Source: Alicyclobacillus sp. ALC3
GTDB taxonomy: Bacteria; Bacillota; Bacilli; Alicyclobacillales; Alicyclobacillaceae
Assembly: GCF_028751195.1 (NCBI RefSeq)
Contig: NZ_CP066784.1
Span: forward strand, 3,472,001 to 3,536,000
Reading direction: 5' to 3'
DNA: 64,000 bases
This document shows, piece by piece, positions 1 through 9,003 of the stretch. The notes beneath the pieces were generated by a model, which had not been told where the DNA came from, did not search any database, and saw nothing but the letters and a program-made list of their open reading frames with translations. Positions within the stretch are counted from its first letter, which is position 1. Every line of letters starts with the position of its first letter. The translations under genes were made by a program, and so were the position numbers.

Positions 1-124
1 ACGCACGCACCATTGGCGTAAGGTTGTAGGCTTGCGTTCCTTGATGTCGACGGACAAATCCGACTTTGGTCTATCGTGTGCAACATGGCATCAAACTCGG
101 TCCGGGGCGCCCTGAGAAAGCACT

Positions 125-718
125 CTAGTCGTTTAACCCTTTGCCTTCTAGAATTCGTGGCACACACTTTTCAACCCTTGACACCCGAGTTTGAGACTGT
201 TTAGGCTGAGAAAAATAAAGTATGTACGCTCGTTGCCTCCCTGGTGTCAATGTCTCAAAAGCGGCTTTCAGCGCCGGCATCTCAGCAAACTTATCGTTTA
301 GTTCCTGTGGAACTGTGAACTCTGCCGTCTTCTTGAGGTTTACTGTTAGCCCCGATTTTTCCACTGCAACTGCCTCGGCGATATACGCGGTCAAGATGTC
401 CTCCATGTCCGTGATCTCCTGGATGTTGGTGAAGCGAATTTGGCGCGCAGCCTGTACATTCTCGGTTTGCTGAATCAGAATGCCTGCGGGGTCCTGCATC
501 AAGGCGCCTTTATGGAACAGCAGAGCACAATAGTCTTTAAAGCCGTGGATTAAAACAACGTTTTTGTTTTCAAATGTGTAACAAGGATGCATCCACTTAA
601 ATTCTTCGGTCAATCCAGAGTCTAGGGCAATCTTTCTCAATGTCTCATATTCGGTCCTCCAGGTTTTGGACTTTCGCAAAAACTCGTCAACCTTAGGATT
701 GGTTATGCTGTCTGTCAT
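125..718 (-). CDS. YdeI/DUF1801 family protein
   Basis: The protein has 197 residues, the usual length of the YdeI family. Residues about 20-115 form a DUF1801 domain (motifs KWMHPCYTF, IHGFKDYCALLFHKGAL, IQQTENVQAARQIRF). The C-terminal part, about 135-190, is the YdeI/OmdA-like domain ending with LTPGRQRAYILYFSQPKQS. The biochemical role of the family is not settled; it is a cytoplasmic protein sometimes described as bacteriocin-protection or iron-chaperone-like. The ATG start has an AAGGGGT ribosome site 9 bases upstream. The gene stands alone and looks richer in A+T than its neighbours, which could reflect recent acquisition (inference). The family call is secure; the function is not. Confidence 0.88.
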   Translation of the reverse strand: MTDSITNPKVDEFLRKSKTWRTEYETLRKIALDSGLTEEFKWMHPCYTFENKNVVLIHGFKDYCALLFHKGALMQDPAGILIQQTENVQAARQIRFTNIQEITDMEDILTAYIAEAVAVEKSGLTVNLKKTAEFTVPQELNDKFAEMPALKAAFETLTPGRQRAYILYFSQPKQSQTRVSRVEKCVPRILEGKGLND

Positions 719-910
719 CCGAATTTGACCCCTTCATGAGTGTTTAGTGTAATACGAACAGCGAGTTTCCCGCCGCGAAATAGACGCCTTTCCGTTAAGG
801 ACATTGTATATTACCAGGGACGAGAGGTGTGTACGCGGACATCCGAGGTTGCCACTGTGCCAAAGTATCGCGACACGAAGGAGATCCCGCTGGTACCCAC
901 GACCAAAGCG

Positions 911-942
911 GCCCAGACCAAGTGGGGCCCAGACCAAGTGGG
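911..942. repeat. Two-copy 16-bp direct repeat
   Basis: The unit GCCCAGACCAAGTGGG occurs twice back to back just left of the large palindromic array. It is followed by a GCTGCC-rich stretch and the motif GGCGGGGATCACGC at about 986, which also marks the edges of related repeats elsewhere in the window. No gene is supported between 719 and 1869. Confidence 0.7.
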
Positions 943-1009
943 GCCCACGCTGCCGCTGCCGCTGCGGCGAGAATGGCGCAAACTAGGCGGGGATCACGCT
1001 GCCGCTACG

Positions 1010-1710
1010 GCCAAAATGGCGCAATGCTGCGGATCTCGGCCGAAATAGCGCCAAAATGGCGCAATGCGGGGAGGCCACGGTGCAGATAGCGCCAAAGTGG
1101 CGCAATGCTGCGGATCCCGGCTGAAATAGCGCCAAAGTGGCGCAATGCGGGGATGCCACGGTGCAGATAGCGCCAAACTGGCGCAATGCTGCGGATCCCG
1201 GCCGAAATAGCGCCAAAATGGCGCAATGCGGGGATGCCACGGTGCAGATAGCGCCAAAGTGGCGCAATGCTGCGGATCTCGGCCGAAATAGCGCCAAAAT
1301 GGCGCAATGCGGGGAGGCCACGGTGCAGATAGCGCCAAAATGGCGCAATGCGGGGAGGCCACGGTGCAGATAGCGCCAAAGTGGCGCTATGCTGCGGATC
1401 CCGGCTGAAGTAGCGCCAAAATGGCGCAATGCGGGGAGGCCACGGTGCAGATAGCGCCAAAGTGGCGCTATGCTGCGGATCCCGGCTGAAATAGCGCCAA
1501 AGTGGCGCAATGTGGGAGGCCACGGTGCAGATAGCGCCAAAGTGGCGCAATGCTGCGGATCCCGGCCGAAATAGCGCCAAAATGGCGCAATGCGGGGATG
1601 CCACGGTGCAGATAGCGCCAAAGTGGCGCAATGCTGCGGATGCCGGCTGAAATAGCGCCAAAGTGGCGCAATGCGGGGAGGCCACGGTGCAGATAGCGCC
1701 AAAGTGGCGC
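1010..1710. repeat. Tandem array of 17 palindromes, 40-41 bp period
   Basis: The core GCGCCAAANTGGCGC (six-base arms, three-base centre) starts at 1048, 1089, 1129, 1170, 1210, 1251, 1291, 1332, 1373, 1413, 1454, 1494, 1534, 1574, 1615, 1655 and 1696, with a partial copy at about 1010. Two linker types mostly alternate, one containing ATGCTGCGGATCCCGGC and the other GCGGGGATGCCACGGTGCAG, so the higher-order unit is about 81 bp. Long open frames across it are by-products of the repeat and are not genes. GCGGGATCAC-like motifs lie on both edges (about 986 and 1718). It sits between the start of the YdeI gene and the end of the EamA gene. Confidence 0.95.
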
Positions 1711-1781
1711 AAACCAAGCGGGATCACAGGACAGATACCGCCATAACCCCTCATGCTCCTTGCGGAGCACAAATTATGATG

Positions 1782-1805
1782 AAAATAGCCGCAAACGGCC
1801 ATTTT
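1782..1805 (-). terminator. Probable terminator of the EamA gene
   Basis: A stem made by AAAATAGCCG and CGGCCATTTT with a four-base loop ends in a T run when read on the minus strand. It lies 65 bases beyond the EamA stop codon. A second small hairpin, TGCTCC-TTGC-GGAGCA, lies at about 1754-1769. Confidence 0.55.
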
Positions 1806-1869
1806 CCCATTAATGCTGCCCGCGCCACGCCCCGTCCCGCGCTGTCGCTCCTAAGACGTCAGCACAGTT

Positions 1870-2742
1870 CTACGAGTCCCGAAGTACCAGTAAAACGCTG
1901 CCTACAATCAAAGCTGCTCCGGCCCAAAACGACCAGCCAATGGCTTCGCCGAGAATCAACCACCCGAGCAGTGTGCCTGTAAGCGGTTGAAAGAAGAAGA
2001 ACAATCCTCCGGATGACGCGTCGACGAGTTGCAATCCCTGATTCCACAGAAAAAACGCACCGGCCGTGGAGACTACGCCGATGTAGAGAAGCCCAGCCCA
2101 CATGCTCGGACGTAACCATATTCCTAGTGACGCGTGCATCAGTTGCGGTACAGCGACTGGTGTCATACACAGAGTTGCAACTGCTATGGCGTACAGGGTC
2201 ACCGTTAGTTGCGAATAGTCTCGTGGAATTCGCTTCACCAACACAGACATCAAGGCCCAAGTGAGTGCGGCAACGACCAGAATCACTCCGCCGAGTTTGT
2301 ACGAGGGACTTAACCCGCCGATGCCGACAATCATGAGCACGCCTGCAGTGGCGAGTACAACAGAAGCCGCACGTCGAACGGTGATTTTTTCAGCCAACAA
2401 CAGGCGGGCGAACAACACCATAAAGGCAGGAGTTGCTGAGGTGATTATGGCGCCCATTTGCGCGGTTGAAAGCTTTGTGCCGAGAAACTGCGTCCAAATT
2501 GACACCGCATAGCCTATTACGCCGACAGCAGCCACAAGGGGCAGGTGCCTCCACCGAACTCTCCAAGATTGGCGAGTTGTGACTACGGAAATTGCTAGTG
2601 CCACGAGGGCCACTACGTATCGGAGCCAGACAAGTTCCAGCGGCTGAACAACTGTCAGCATGATTTTGCTGACGACATACATGCCGCCCCAAATGCACGC
2701 GGCAAGTGCCATGTACAGGCCGCCGACATAGCGTGAATTCAT
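1870..2742 (-). CDS. EamA/DMT family transporter
   Basis: A 290-residue integral membrane protein with about ten hydrophobic segments in two repeated EamA halves, as in drug/metabolite transporters. The N-terminal ACIWGGMYVVSK and the second-half TWALMSVLVK and PLTGTLLGWLILGE segments are typical of the family. It is expected to export small metabolites across the cytoplasmic membrane; the substrate cannot be read from the sequence. The ATG start follows GGAGGGG by five bases. It is monocistronic, and a hairpin-forming stretch lies in its upstream region (about 2785-2810). Confidence 0.88.
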   Translation of the reverse strand: MNSRYVGGLYMALAACIWGGMYVVSKIMLTVVQPLELVWLRYVVALVALAISVVTTRQSWRVRWRHLPLVAAVGVIGYAVSIWTQFLGTKLSTAQMGAIITSATPAFMVLFARLLLAEKITVRRAASVVLATAGVLMIVGIGGLSPSYKLGGVILVVAALTWALMSVLVKRIPRDYSQLTVTLYAIAVATLCMTPVAVPQLMHASLGIWLRPSMWAGLLYIGVVSTAGAFFLWNQGLQLVDASSGGLFFFFQPLTGTLLGWLILGEAIGWSFWAGAALIVGSVLLVLRDS

Positions 2743-3022
2743 CCATACCCCTCCGTCGCATTCGGACTTCGTGAGTCCACTGGCGAAGGGAGAACGACCA
2801 GTCTCCTTCGCTCAGTGACGAAGGAAGGGTGGAACGTCATTCTCAAACAGTGAGTGAAACATCATCTCGTCCGCCTCCGAGTCTACAAGGAATGTTCAGA
2901 CAAAGCTATTATGATGCAAGTTCATGAGTTTAGAAAGGTTGAGGATACAGCTAAGAGGTCGGCCGCCAGTTGCAAACAGCAGGGAGCCAAAGGTTACCCT
3001 TCGACTCCCTGTTCGCTCGCAA

Positions 3023-3289
3023 TTAGCCGTCAGTCTCAGGCAGATTGGCTTCTGCGTCTTGGAGTTGCTCTTGCAGTTCAGTAAATGCCTTCCGATTTGG
3101 GTCGTTGGTGGCACTTTGCACAGCTCTTCTAGCGTGGGATAGCGAATGTTCGGCTTGCGTGATCATCACGTGACTCGGGTGAGACTGGGCCTCATTGACG
3201 GCGCGCTCGGATGCACTGACTGAGTCCTGAGCATCAGCTAAGGGACTCTGGTTTTGCATTGAGTTGTGCTGGTTTGAGCCTTTGGACAC
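3023..3289 (-). CDS. Small helical hypothetical protein
   Basis: An 88-residue, hydrophilic, mostly alpha-helical protein rich in Ala, Gln, Ser and Glu. I chose the GTG start because AAGGAGG lies seven bases upstream; a longer frame has no such site. The segments SASERAVNEAQ and HARRAVQSA look like two related helical repeats, reminiscent of the small DUF3813-type proteins of Bacillaceae (weak resemblance). No signal peptide, membrane segment or Cys is present. It stands alone between the EamA and MMPL genes. The function is unknown. Confidence 0.6.
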   Translation of the reverse strand: MSKGSNQHNSMQNQSPLADAQDSVSASERAVNEAQSHPSHVMITQAEHSLSHARRAVQSATNDPNRKAFTELQEQLQDAEANLPETDG

Positions 3290-3535
3290 GGTAACGCCTC
3301 CTTCAGGGAGCATGGACCACAGTGCCGCACTGCTCTTCTAGTGTGGACCTCGCTGAAAACTATATGCCCCCTGTGTGCTACCGTTTTCCCGATGTCATCA
3401 CGCAACGCCAAGCGTCGACTCTCGCCCCTCTTGCTGCTTGTGCCTCCGGCGCGGCAGCGTTTGGGCCATCCATGCAGCCCGAATGTGTGACGTAGACAAG
3501 TGGCGCCTAGACGGGGCGCCATTTGTCGCGCTGTA

Positions 3536-6500
3536 CTACTCCAGCACAACCTCTTCGCGGCGGGCGCGGCGCTTTGCACGGACCATATGCCGCTCGGATA
3601 CGAACGGCCAGTAGTGACCCCAGTTGAACACCGATGCGCTAGCGGGCACGAAGAACCCGAGAATGACAGCAAAGTAGAGCAGGAGTCCAACGACAATTCC
3701 AAGACCAATCTCAATCAAGGACGACACACCGGCAGACATCATCGATCCGAATGTGCCAGCCATGATGAGCGCGGCGGAGAAGACCACGTTCCCCATGTGC
3801 CCCATCGCTTTGACCATGGCGCGCCGTGGACTCATTCCGCTCGCCATCTCCTCTTCGAAGCGCGACAGCAGGAAGATACAGTAGTCGACCCCGAGTGCGA
3901 CGAGGAGCAGGAACACGAAGAATGGAACTGGCCAACTGATTCCGGGCTTGTGCAGAACATGAAGTGTGATGGTCTGCAACAGTCCCATGGTGATGAAGTA
4001 CGTCCCAGCGAGAGACAAAATCACGTACAGCGGCGTCAGAATGGAGCGCAGCATGACCACCAGCAAAATGAAAATCGTGGTCAGAATCAGTACGACAGCA
4101 AGGTGGAAGTCCTGTGTTGAGAGACTGTTTAGCTCCGCCTGTGTCGGTGTGGTTCCAGTTGCGTACAACTGACCATGCGATATCGGACTTGTCGCGAAGG
4201 CGTGTTGCGCAGCTTGCATGATGCTAGGAATGTCACCGATTGCAATCCTAGAATACGGGTTGGCGTTCAAGACAATCGTGAACTTCGCAGTGTGACCGTT
4301 CGGTGAAATGTAGGCGTTCATGGCCTGCAACAAGCTGTGGTTGGACGAGACAGTGGATGCTGGAATGTAAAACCCAGGATTCCCATGTTTGGACGCCTGC
4401 CCGGAAGCTTGCAGGAACTGTTTGACTTGGCCGACGCCGTGGTTGACCTGTCCGATCCCGTTGACAGCCTGATTGAGACCTGGCGACATGAGCCCGAGTG
4501 AAGAGGTCAGCGTTTCGACGCCGCCTGTGACCTGGCTGCTGCCACTGCTAACTGCTGCGGCCCCCTTTGACAACTTCGCAGCGTTGGTGGCGATTGACGA
4601 CGCGCCAGACGCCACTTGCTTGGAGCCGTTGGCAAGTTGACGCGCGCCCGTTGCGAGCTTCGATGCGCCATAAGCGGCCTGGTTTACGCCCTGATTCAGT
4701 TGACTGGAGCCGGTCTGGAGTTTTGTGAGGCCGCTCGACAACTGGGTTGCCCCTTGACTCGCGTGCTCGGCTGCAGACGAAAGCTGTGCTGTGCCTTGAC
4801 TGCTGGCTTGTGCGAGATGGGTGATAGTTGTCCATTGCGGGTTGTTCGTGGTGTCTGGGTGGCTTTGAGCCCAGGCAGCAATGGCATTCGCGAGTGAAGA
4901 TGCAGCTTGGGAAGCCTGTTGACTGCCTTTTGACAGTTGGCCGACTCCCGCGGCTAACTGGCTTGCTGCTTGAGCAGACTGGCTTACCCCGGACGCGACC
5001 TGAGTTGAACCTTGATTCACTTGCTGCAGAGCAGTTGCCAAAGCTTGCAAGTTGTTTGCGAGCAGAGACGTGCCGTTTGCGGTCTGTGCCGCACCTGAGG
5101 AGAGATTCCCGGCGCCGGACGACAACTGCCCCATCCCGCTCGCGACTTGGCTTGCGCCACTTGTGACTTGTTTCGACCCGTTTGTCAGTTGGCTCGCACC
5201 GCCGCCACCAGAGGAGAGTTTCCCGCCAGCTTGTGTGAGGCCGGACTGTAGTTTGGAAAGTCCTGCTTGGGCTTTCGCAAGCCCGCTTGCAGCCTGCTGG
5301 TTTTGGTTCGCTAGTTGGAAACTCGTGATGACCGTTCCCACCGGTCGCGTGGCGCTCTCCACTTCCTGAATTGAGCTTTGTTTCGCGAGTGCCTGTGAGA
5401 TGTTTTCAATCGTCGTCAAGCCTTCAGGTGTTCGCAGATTGGCCGTCGTATGCAAGACAATTTGGCTAGGCAGCACATTGCCTGGCCCGAACGCTTTGGA
5501 AACCACATTGAAACCAGTGACCGATGGCGCGTTGGGGATGTCAGCCATCGGGTTAAATGTGCGTTGATTCGTGAACAAGAGCGCTATGGGCATCAGGACG
5601 ATGACCAACGCGAGCAGTGTCAACCACGGCCGCCGAGCTGAAGTGCGAGCAGTGAACTGCCAGAATTTCGACTGCGTGTGTGCCATGCCAGGACGCGGTT
5701 TGCGCGGCCAGAACAACGCGGGTCCAAGCAGGCTCATCAGAGCAGGGATGAGGGTCAGACAAGTGATGAGCGCGACGCCGATGCCAACAGCGACGCCGAC
5801 GGCGCTCCGATAGAGGCCAAACTTCGCAAAGATGAGGATGGCGAACGAGATGAGCACAGTTAACCCGCTGAAGACTACGGTCTTCGAGACAGAGCGAACC
5901 GTATCGGCGAGTGCGAGTTCGCGGTCTCCGTGTTCACGCATCAACTCTTCACGGAATCGGTTCATCAGGATAATCGAGTAATCTGTACCCGCGCCGAACA
6001 GTGTGGCGATGAGAAAGGTTTGCGTGAAGTTTGAGACTGGCAGGCCATGCTCGGCCAGCAAAGCCACGATAGACGACGAGACGAGAAACGCAAAGCCAAT
6101 CGACAGGAGCGGCACCAACGGCGCGATGAGCGACCGAAAGACGAGCAGCAGAATGACCAGCACCAGGACCACCGTGACGACCGCCGTGCGCGACGTGCCG
6201 CTTTGCGAAATGTGAATGTCGTCTAGCTGAATCGGCGCGTCACCCGTGAAGTACACCTTCGCATTGGATGGGACAGCGCCCGCAAACGACGACTGCAACT
6301 GGGTGAGCGAGTTTGACGTCTGGTTAGCCACTTGGCCGTACGGAAAGCCGATGATCGCGATCTCGGTTGTCCCGTCCTTGCTCACGAACGACGATGCAAC
6401 TTGTTTATTGACATCGCCCATGTACTGGACGCTCTCTACGCCGTACTTGCCGAGGTGACTGTTGATATCCGCTAACTTGCTGGCGAATTCCGCTTTGTCC

Positions 6501-6820
6501 GTTTGTGTGAGTCCCTTAGGATTGTGGATGGCAACCACGGCTGTACTCTTTGAACTGTGACTGGCGTCGACTCTGTTCAGTAAGTTCTGTCCAACTATAA
6601 CGCTCGATGAGTTTGGCACATAGTTAGCCGGGGTATGAGCCACGACATTTGATAAACTCGGCATGAAAAGATGTGTAGCTGCGACTGCAACCAGCCAAAA
6701 GGCGAGAATTGCCCAGCGAAAACGACCGATGAAACGGGCGTAGTGCCGGGAAAACCCGATTCTCTCTCTACCCCCTGCCGACTGACGTTGTGCAGACTGA
6801 TGATTTTGTCTCGACAACAC
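3536..6820 (-). CDS. MMPL/RND family exporter with long coiled-coil insert
   Basis: A large membrane transporter of about 1094 residues. Each half has an MMPL membrane domain with the proton-relay-like motif GxDY (LFGAGTDYSIILMNRFREE in the first half, ALGVDYCIFLLSRFEEE in the second). The second extracytoplasmic region, roughly residues 500-780, is a long run of Gly/Ser/Gln/Ala heptads such as QLSSGAGNLSSGA, like those of YhgE/Pip proteins, so the protein is longer than plain MMPL exporters of about 700-900 residues. Such proteins export lipids or drugs using the proton gradient. I chose the GTG start preceded by GGAGGGG; it lies 29 bases after the TetR gene, so the pair is probably one operon controlled by that regulator. 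Confidence 0.88.
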   Translation of the reverse strand: MLSRQNHQSAQRQSAGGRERIGFSRHYARFIGRFRWAILAFWLVAVAATHLFMPSLSNVVAHTPANYVPNSSSVIVGQNLLNRVDASHSSKSTAVVAIHNPKGLTQTDKAEFASKLADINSHLGKYGVESVQYMGDVNKQVASSFVSKDGTTEIAIIGFPYGQVANQTSNSLTQLQSSFAGAVPSNAKVYFTGDAPIQLDDIHISQSGTSRTAVVTVVLVLVILLLVFRSLIAPLVPLLSIGFAFLVSSSIVALLAEHGLPVSNFTQTFLIATLFGAGTDYSIILMNRFREELMREHGDRELALADTVRSVSKTVVFSGLTVLISFAILIFAKFGLYRSAVGVAVGIGVALITCLTLIPALMSLLGPALFWPRKPRPGMAHTQSKFWQFTARTSARRPWLTLLALVIVLMPIALLFTNQRTFNPMADIPNAPSVTGFNVVSKAFGPGNVLPSQIVLHTTANLRTPEGLTTIENISQALAKQSSIQEVESATRPVGTVITSFQLANQNQQAASGLAKAQAGLSKLQSGLTQAGGKLSSGGGGASQLTNGSKQVTSGASQVASGMGQLSSGAGNLSSGAAQTANGTSLLANNLQALATALQQVNQGSTQVASGVSQSAQAASQLAAGVGQLSKGSQQASQAASSLANAIAAWAQSHPDTTNNPQWTTITHLAQASSQGTAQLSSAAEHASQGATQLSSGLTKLQTGSSQLNQGVNQAAYGASKLATGARQLANGSKQVASGASSIATNAAKLSKGAAAVSSGSSQVTGGVETLTSSLGLMSPGLNQAVNGIGQVNHGVGQVKQFLQASGQASKHGNPGFYIPASTVSSNHSLLQAMNAYISPNGHTAKFTIVLNANPYSRIAIGDIPSIMQAAQHAFATSPISHGQLYATGTTPTQAELNSLSTQDFHLAVVLILTTIFILLVVMLRSILTPLYVILSLAGTYFITMGLLQTITLHVLHKPGISWPVPFFVFLLLVALGVDYCIFLLSRFEEEMASGMSPRRAMVKAMGHMGNVVFSAALIMAGTFGSMMSAGVSSLIEIGLGIVVGLLLYFAVILGFFVPASASVFNWGHYWPFVSERHMVRAKRRARREEVVLE

Positions 6821-6849
6821 TCTTCCCCTCCACTCGGTTAAGCCGCTGT

Positions 6850-7659
6850 CTATTTGTTGTCTATCAGTGTTCCGCCAATGCCGTGCATTAACAATTGGGC
6901 CAAACCCTTCGCGACAAGTTTGGGTTGTACTTCCTCGGGATCGACCATCCATGCAACGGTAAGACCGTCGAACAAGGCGTGTACCATCAGGCCGAGCGTC
7001 AGTGCCGGGACGTCTCGTCTCAGCAAACCGTTCATTTGCAGTTGCTCAATCATCGGCAGTGCGATGGCAAACGCCCGTCGCCGAAAGTCACGCATTTTCT
7101 CCTCGATGGCCTCGTCACGGCTGGATGAGACGAACTCGAAGAACAGTTGGCTCTGTCGTTTGTCTGCCGTCAACCGCTCTAATTCTTGTGTCAGCCAGTT
7201 CTCAACGGCACTCTCGGCCCCCTGTGATGCGCTTGCGATGGCTTTGATTTTTTCAGGCAGCATGCGCACGTGGTCAAACACGTTTTTTTCAAGCAGTGAC
7301 AAGAACAAATCACTCTTGCTAGCGAAGTGCCAGTACACGGCTCCCTTGGTCAGGCTCGCCGCCGTGGCGACATCGTCTAGTGACGTGTTCGCGTACCCTT
7401 GTTCCGCAAAGACCCGTTCTGCAGCGTCGAGAATTCGCGTCTTCGTGTCGGCGTATTCCACACCGTGTTCTTGCTGCTGTTCTCTGAGCACGGTGCGCAT
7501 GGCTTCTCGGGACCCCAGGTGACGGCGCACCGTCGTCCAGTGGACGTTTGCTCGACGCGCGACATCGGCAAAGCCAATTTGGTCGACGGGCAGTTCTTGT
7601 GCCAGTTCTGAAAGTGCATGAAGAATCGTCTGCCGGACATCCTTTTCGGTAGGCACCAA
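6850..7659 (-). CDS. TetR/AcrR regulator with two N-terminal HTH domains
   Basis: This 269-residue protein carries two TetR-type helix-turn-helix regions. The second, about residues 70-118, is canonical (ILDAAERVFAEQGY and SLTKGAVYWHFASKSDLF). The first, about residues 7-58, is a diverged copy (IGFADVARRANVHWTTVRRHLGSRE). The remaining C-terminal part is the ligand-binding and dimer domain. Most TetR proteins are about 190-210 residues with one HTH. It starts with TTG or the adjacent GTG, with GGAG upstream, and precedes the exporter gene, which it probably represses together with itself. A palindromic operator candidate lies at 7683-7719. Confidence 0.88.
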   Translation of the reverse strand: MVPTEKDVRQTILHALSELAQELPVDQIGFADVARRANVHWTTVRRHLGSREAMRTVLREQQQEHGVEYADTKTRILDAAERVFAEQGYANTSLDDVATAASLTKGAVYWHFASKSDLFLSLLEKNVFDHVRMLPEKIKAIASASQGAESAVENWLTQELERLTADKRQSQLFFEFVSSSRDEAIEEKMRDFRRRAFAIALPMIEQLQMNGLLRRDVPALTLGLMVHALFDGLTVAWMVDPEEVQPKLVAKGLAQLLMHGIGGTLIDNK

Positions 7660-7682
7660 CGCTCACTCCATCTTGAGGACAT

Positions 7683-7719
7683 ACGTACGGGTGTGTTAAA
7701 CACATACGCCTAAGTACGT
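7683..7719. promoter_or_regulatory. Candidate TetR operator
   Basis: A 13-base palindrome TGTGTTAAACACA (arms TGTGTT and AACACA around one A) is framed by ACGTAC on the left and GTACGT on the right. It lies 24 bases upstream of the TetR start, where an autoregulatory operator would be expected. The assignment rests on position and symmetry only. Confidence 0.5.
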
Positions 7720-7806
7720 GAATGTTATATCACGCATGACTTCGGTCACGCAAGAGCGGTTGCACACAGAGCCCTTCCGGTGCAAGATGAAAAGTGAGGT
7801 GATGAT

Positions 7807-8286
7807 GTGGACTTCCGGACAGCAGATCTGTGTGACGAACATGAAGAAGCGGTACAGGTATGTGAACTGACGTTTCACAGTTACGGCAAAGTACCACGTT
7901 TTTTCGGTCCGATATCGACCGTGCGTGTCTATGAAGACAATGTGCTTGTCAAAGAGGCGATTCAGACGGTGGCGCCCGGTTCAGTGCTTGTCGTGGACGG
8001 CGGGGGGGGGCTTCGGCGTGCCTTGGTGGGAGGCAACCTCGCCCAAATTGCAGCAGAGCGAGGACTGTCGGGAATAGTCGTGTTCGGTGCCGTGCGCGAC
8101 GTACTCGAACTAGCCGAGCAACAGGTCGGTGTATTTGCCCTCGGCAGCAATCCGCGCAGGCCTCGGAGAGTTGGTGTTGGCAGCGTGGGCGAACCCGTTC
8201 GCTTTGGCGGCATCAATTATGTTCCTGGGCAGTATTTGTACGCCGATGAAGACGGTATTGTGGTGAGTGAGGCTCTGCTGCTGTGA
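7807..8286 (+). CDS. RraA family protein, probable HMG aldolase-like
   Basis: A 159-residue cytoplasmic protein with the full RraA/MenG-like fold: LCDEHEEAVQV at the N terminus, GSVLVVDGGG, ALVGGNLAQIAAERG, and the Arg-Asp metal and substrate motif in FGAVRDVLELAE. E. coli RraA binds RNase E, but proteins of this family in Firmicutes may instead act as 4-hydroxy-4-methyl-2-oxoglutarate or oxaloacetate lyases (family knowledge; not decided here). The GTG start has an AGGTGAT site. The stop overlaps the next start (GTGA), so it is translationally coupled to the Nudix gene. A run of nine G at 8002-8010 encodes the conserved glycines. Confidence 0.85.
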   Translation: MDFRTADLCDEHEEAVQVCELTFHSYGKVPRFFGPISTVRVYEDNVLVKEAIQTVAPGSVLVVDGGGGLRRALVGGNLAQIAAERGLSGIVVFGAVRDVLELAEQQVGVFALGSNPRRPRRVGVGSVGEPVRFGGINYVPGQYLYADEDGIVVSEALLL

Positions 8287-8945
8287 AGAGTACGGCAACG
8301 GTACGCGCGGTAACCGAGCGCCTGCGAGGGCACAAGTGCGGTATCCTCGGCCACGAACAGTACGTAAAGACAGCCGTACTGGTGCCACTCGTGCAAATGC
8401 AGGACGGCGAATTTGGCGTCCTGTTTGAAAAACGAGCGGCGACACTGAGACGCCAGGCAGGGGAGATTTGTTTTCCAGGCGGTCACGTGAACTTGGATGA
8501 TGCGGACACGCGTACGGCCGCTGTGCGAGAGACCTGTGAAGAACTTGGCGTCGACGAGGGCTCCATTGAGGTGGTCGGCGACCTGGATGTCTTGGTCGGC
8601 TTTGGACAGTTGATTGTATATCCATTTGCTGGCGTAATTGCCGAGGGCACAAAGCTCTGTCCCAACCAGGCGGAAGTGGCAGAGGTCTTTACGGTCTCGC
8701 TGGAGCGGCTCTTGCAGGCCAAGCCGGATGTGTACGACATGACGTTTACTCATACACCTGGAGATGACTTCCCGTACCATCTAGTACCAAACGGGAGACA
8801 GTACCGGTGGCGTCAAGGCCATGTCCCGCAACTGTTTTACGAGTTTGACGGGTACGTCATTTGGGGGCTAACCGCCCGCATTTTGGCGCATTTCCTCGAT
8901 TTGATCCGAGAGCTGCCGGAGTTTACCGCTCACCCTCGCGCATAG
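8283..8945 (+). CDS. Nudix hydrolase, CoA pyrophosphatase type
   Basis: A 220-residue protein with a Nudix box (GGHVNLDDADTRTAAVRE, then EELG) preceded by the UPF0035 motif EKRAATLRRQAGEICFPGG, which marks the coenzyme A pyrophosphatase (NudL/YeaB-like) branch. These enzymes cleave CoA or oxidised CoA to 3',5'-ADP and phosphopantetheine using Mg2+ or Mn2+ held by the Nudix glutamates. The GTG start overlaps the stop of the RraA-like gene by four bases, so the two are co-translated. The link between the two activities is not obvious. Confidence 0.85.
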   Translation: MKSTATVRAVTERLRGHKCGILGHEQYVKTAVLVPLVQMQDGEFGVLFEKRAATLRRQAGEICFPGGHVNLDDADTRTAAVRETCEELGVDEGSIEVVGDLDVLVGFGQLIVYPFAGVIAEGTKLCPNQAEVAEVFTVSLERLLQAKPDVYDMTFTHTPGDDFPYHLVPNGRQYRWRQGHVPQLFYEFDGYVIWGLTARILAHFLDLIRELPEFTAHPRA

Positions 8946-9003
8946 CGCTAGTGGGACCGTTACACGCTAACGGAGAACCACAGACGCGAGGGGGGAACCC
9001 GGG

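Noticed and set aside
1..124. Open frame at the left edge
   Set aside because: A short frame open to the edge ends at about 115 but shows no recognisable protein pattern.
983..1802. Long open frames of up to 265 codons across the palindromic array
   Set aside because: They occur in several frames on both strands, encode tandem RYF/ALSAPW-type repeats and lack good ribosome sites; they are by-products of repeats without stops.
2825..2845. T-box-like AGGGTGGAACG
   Set aside because: It is on the plus strand with no terminator and no plus-strand gene after it; the EamA gene lies on the other strand.
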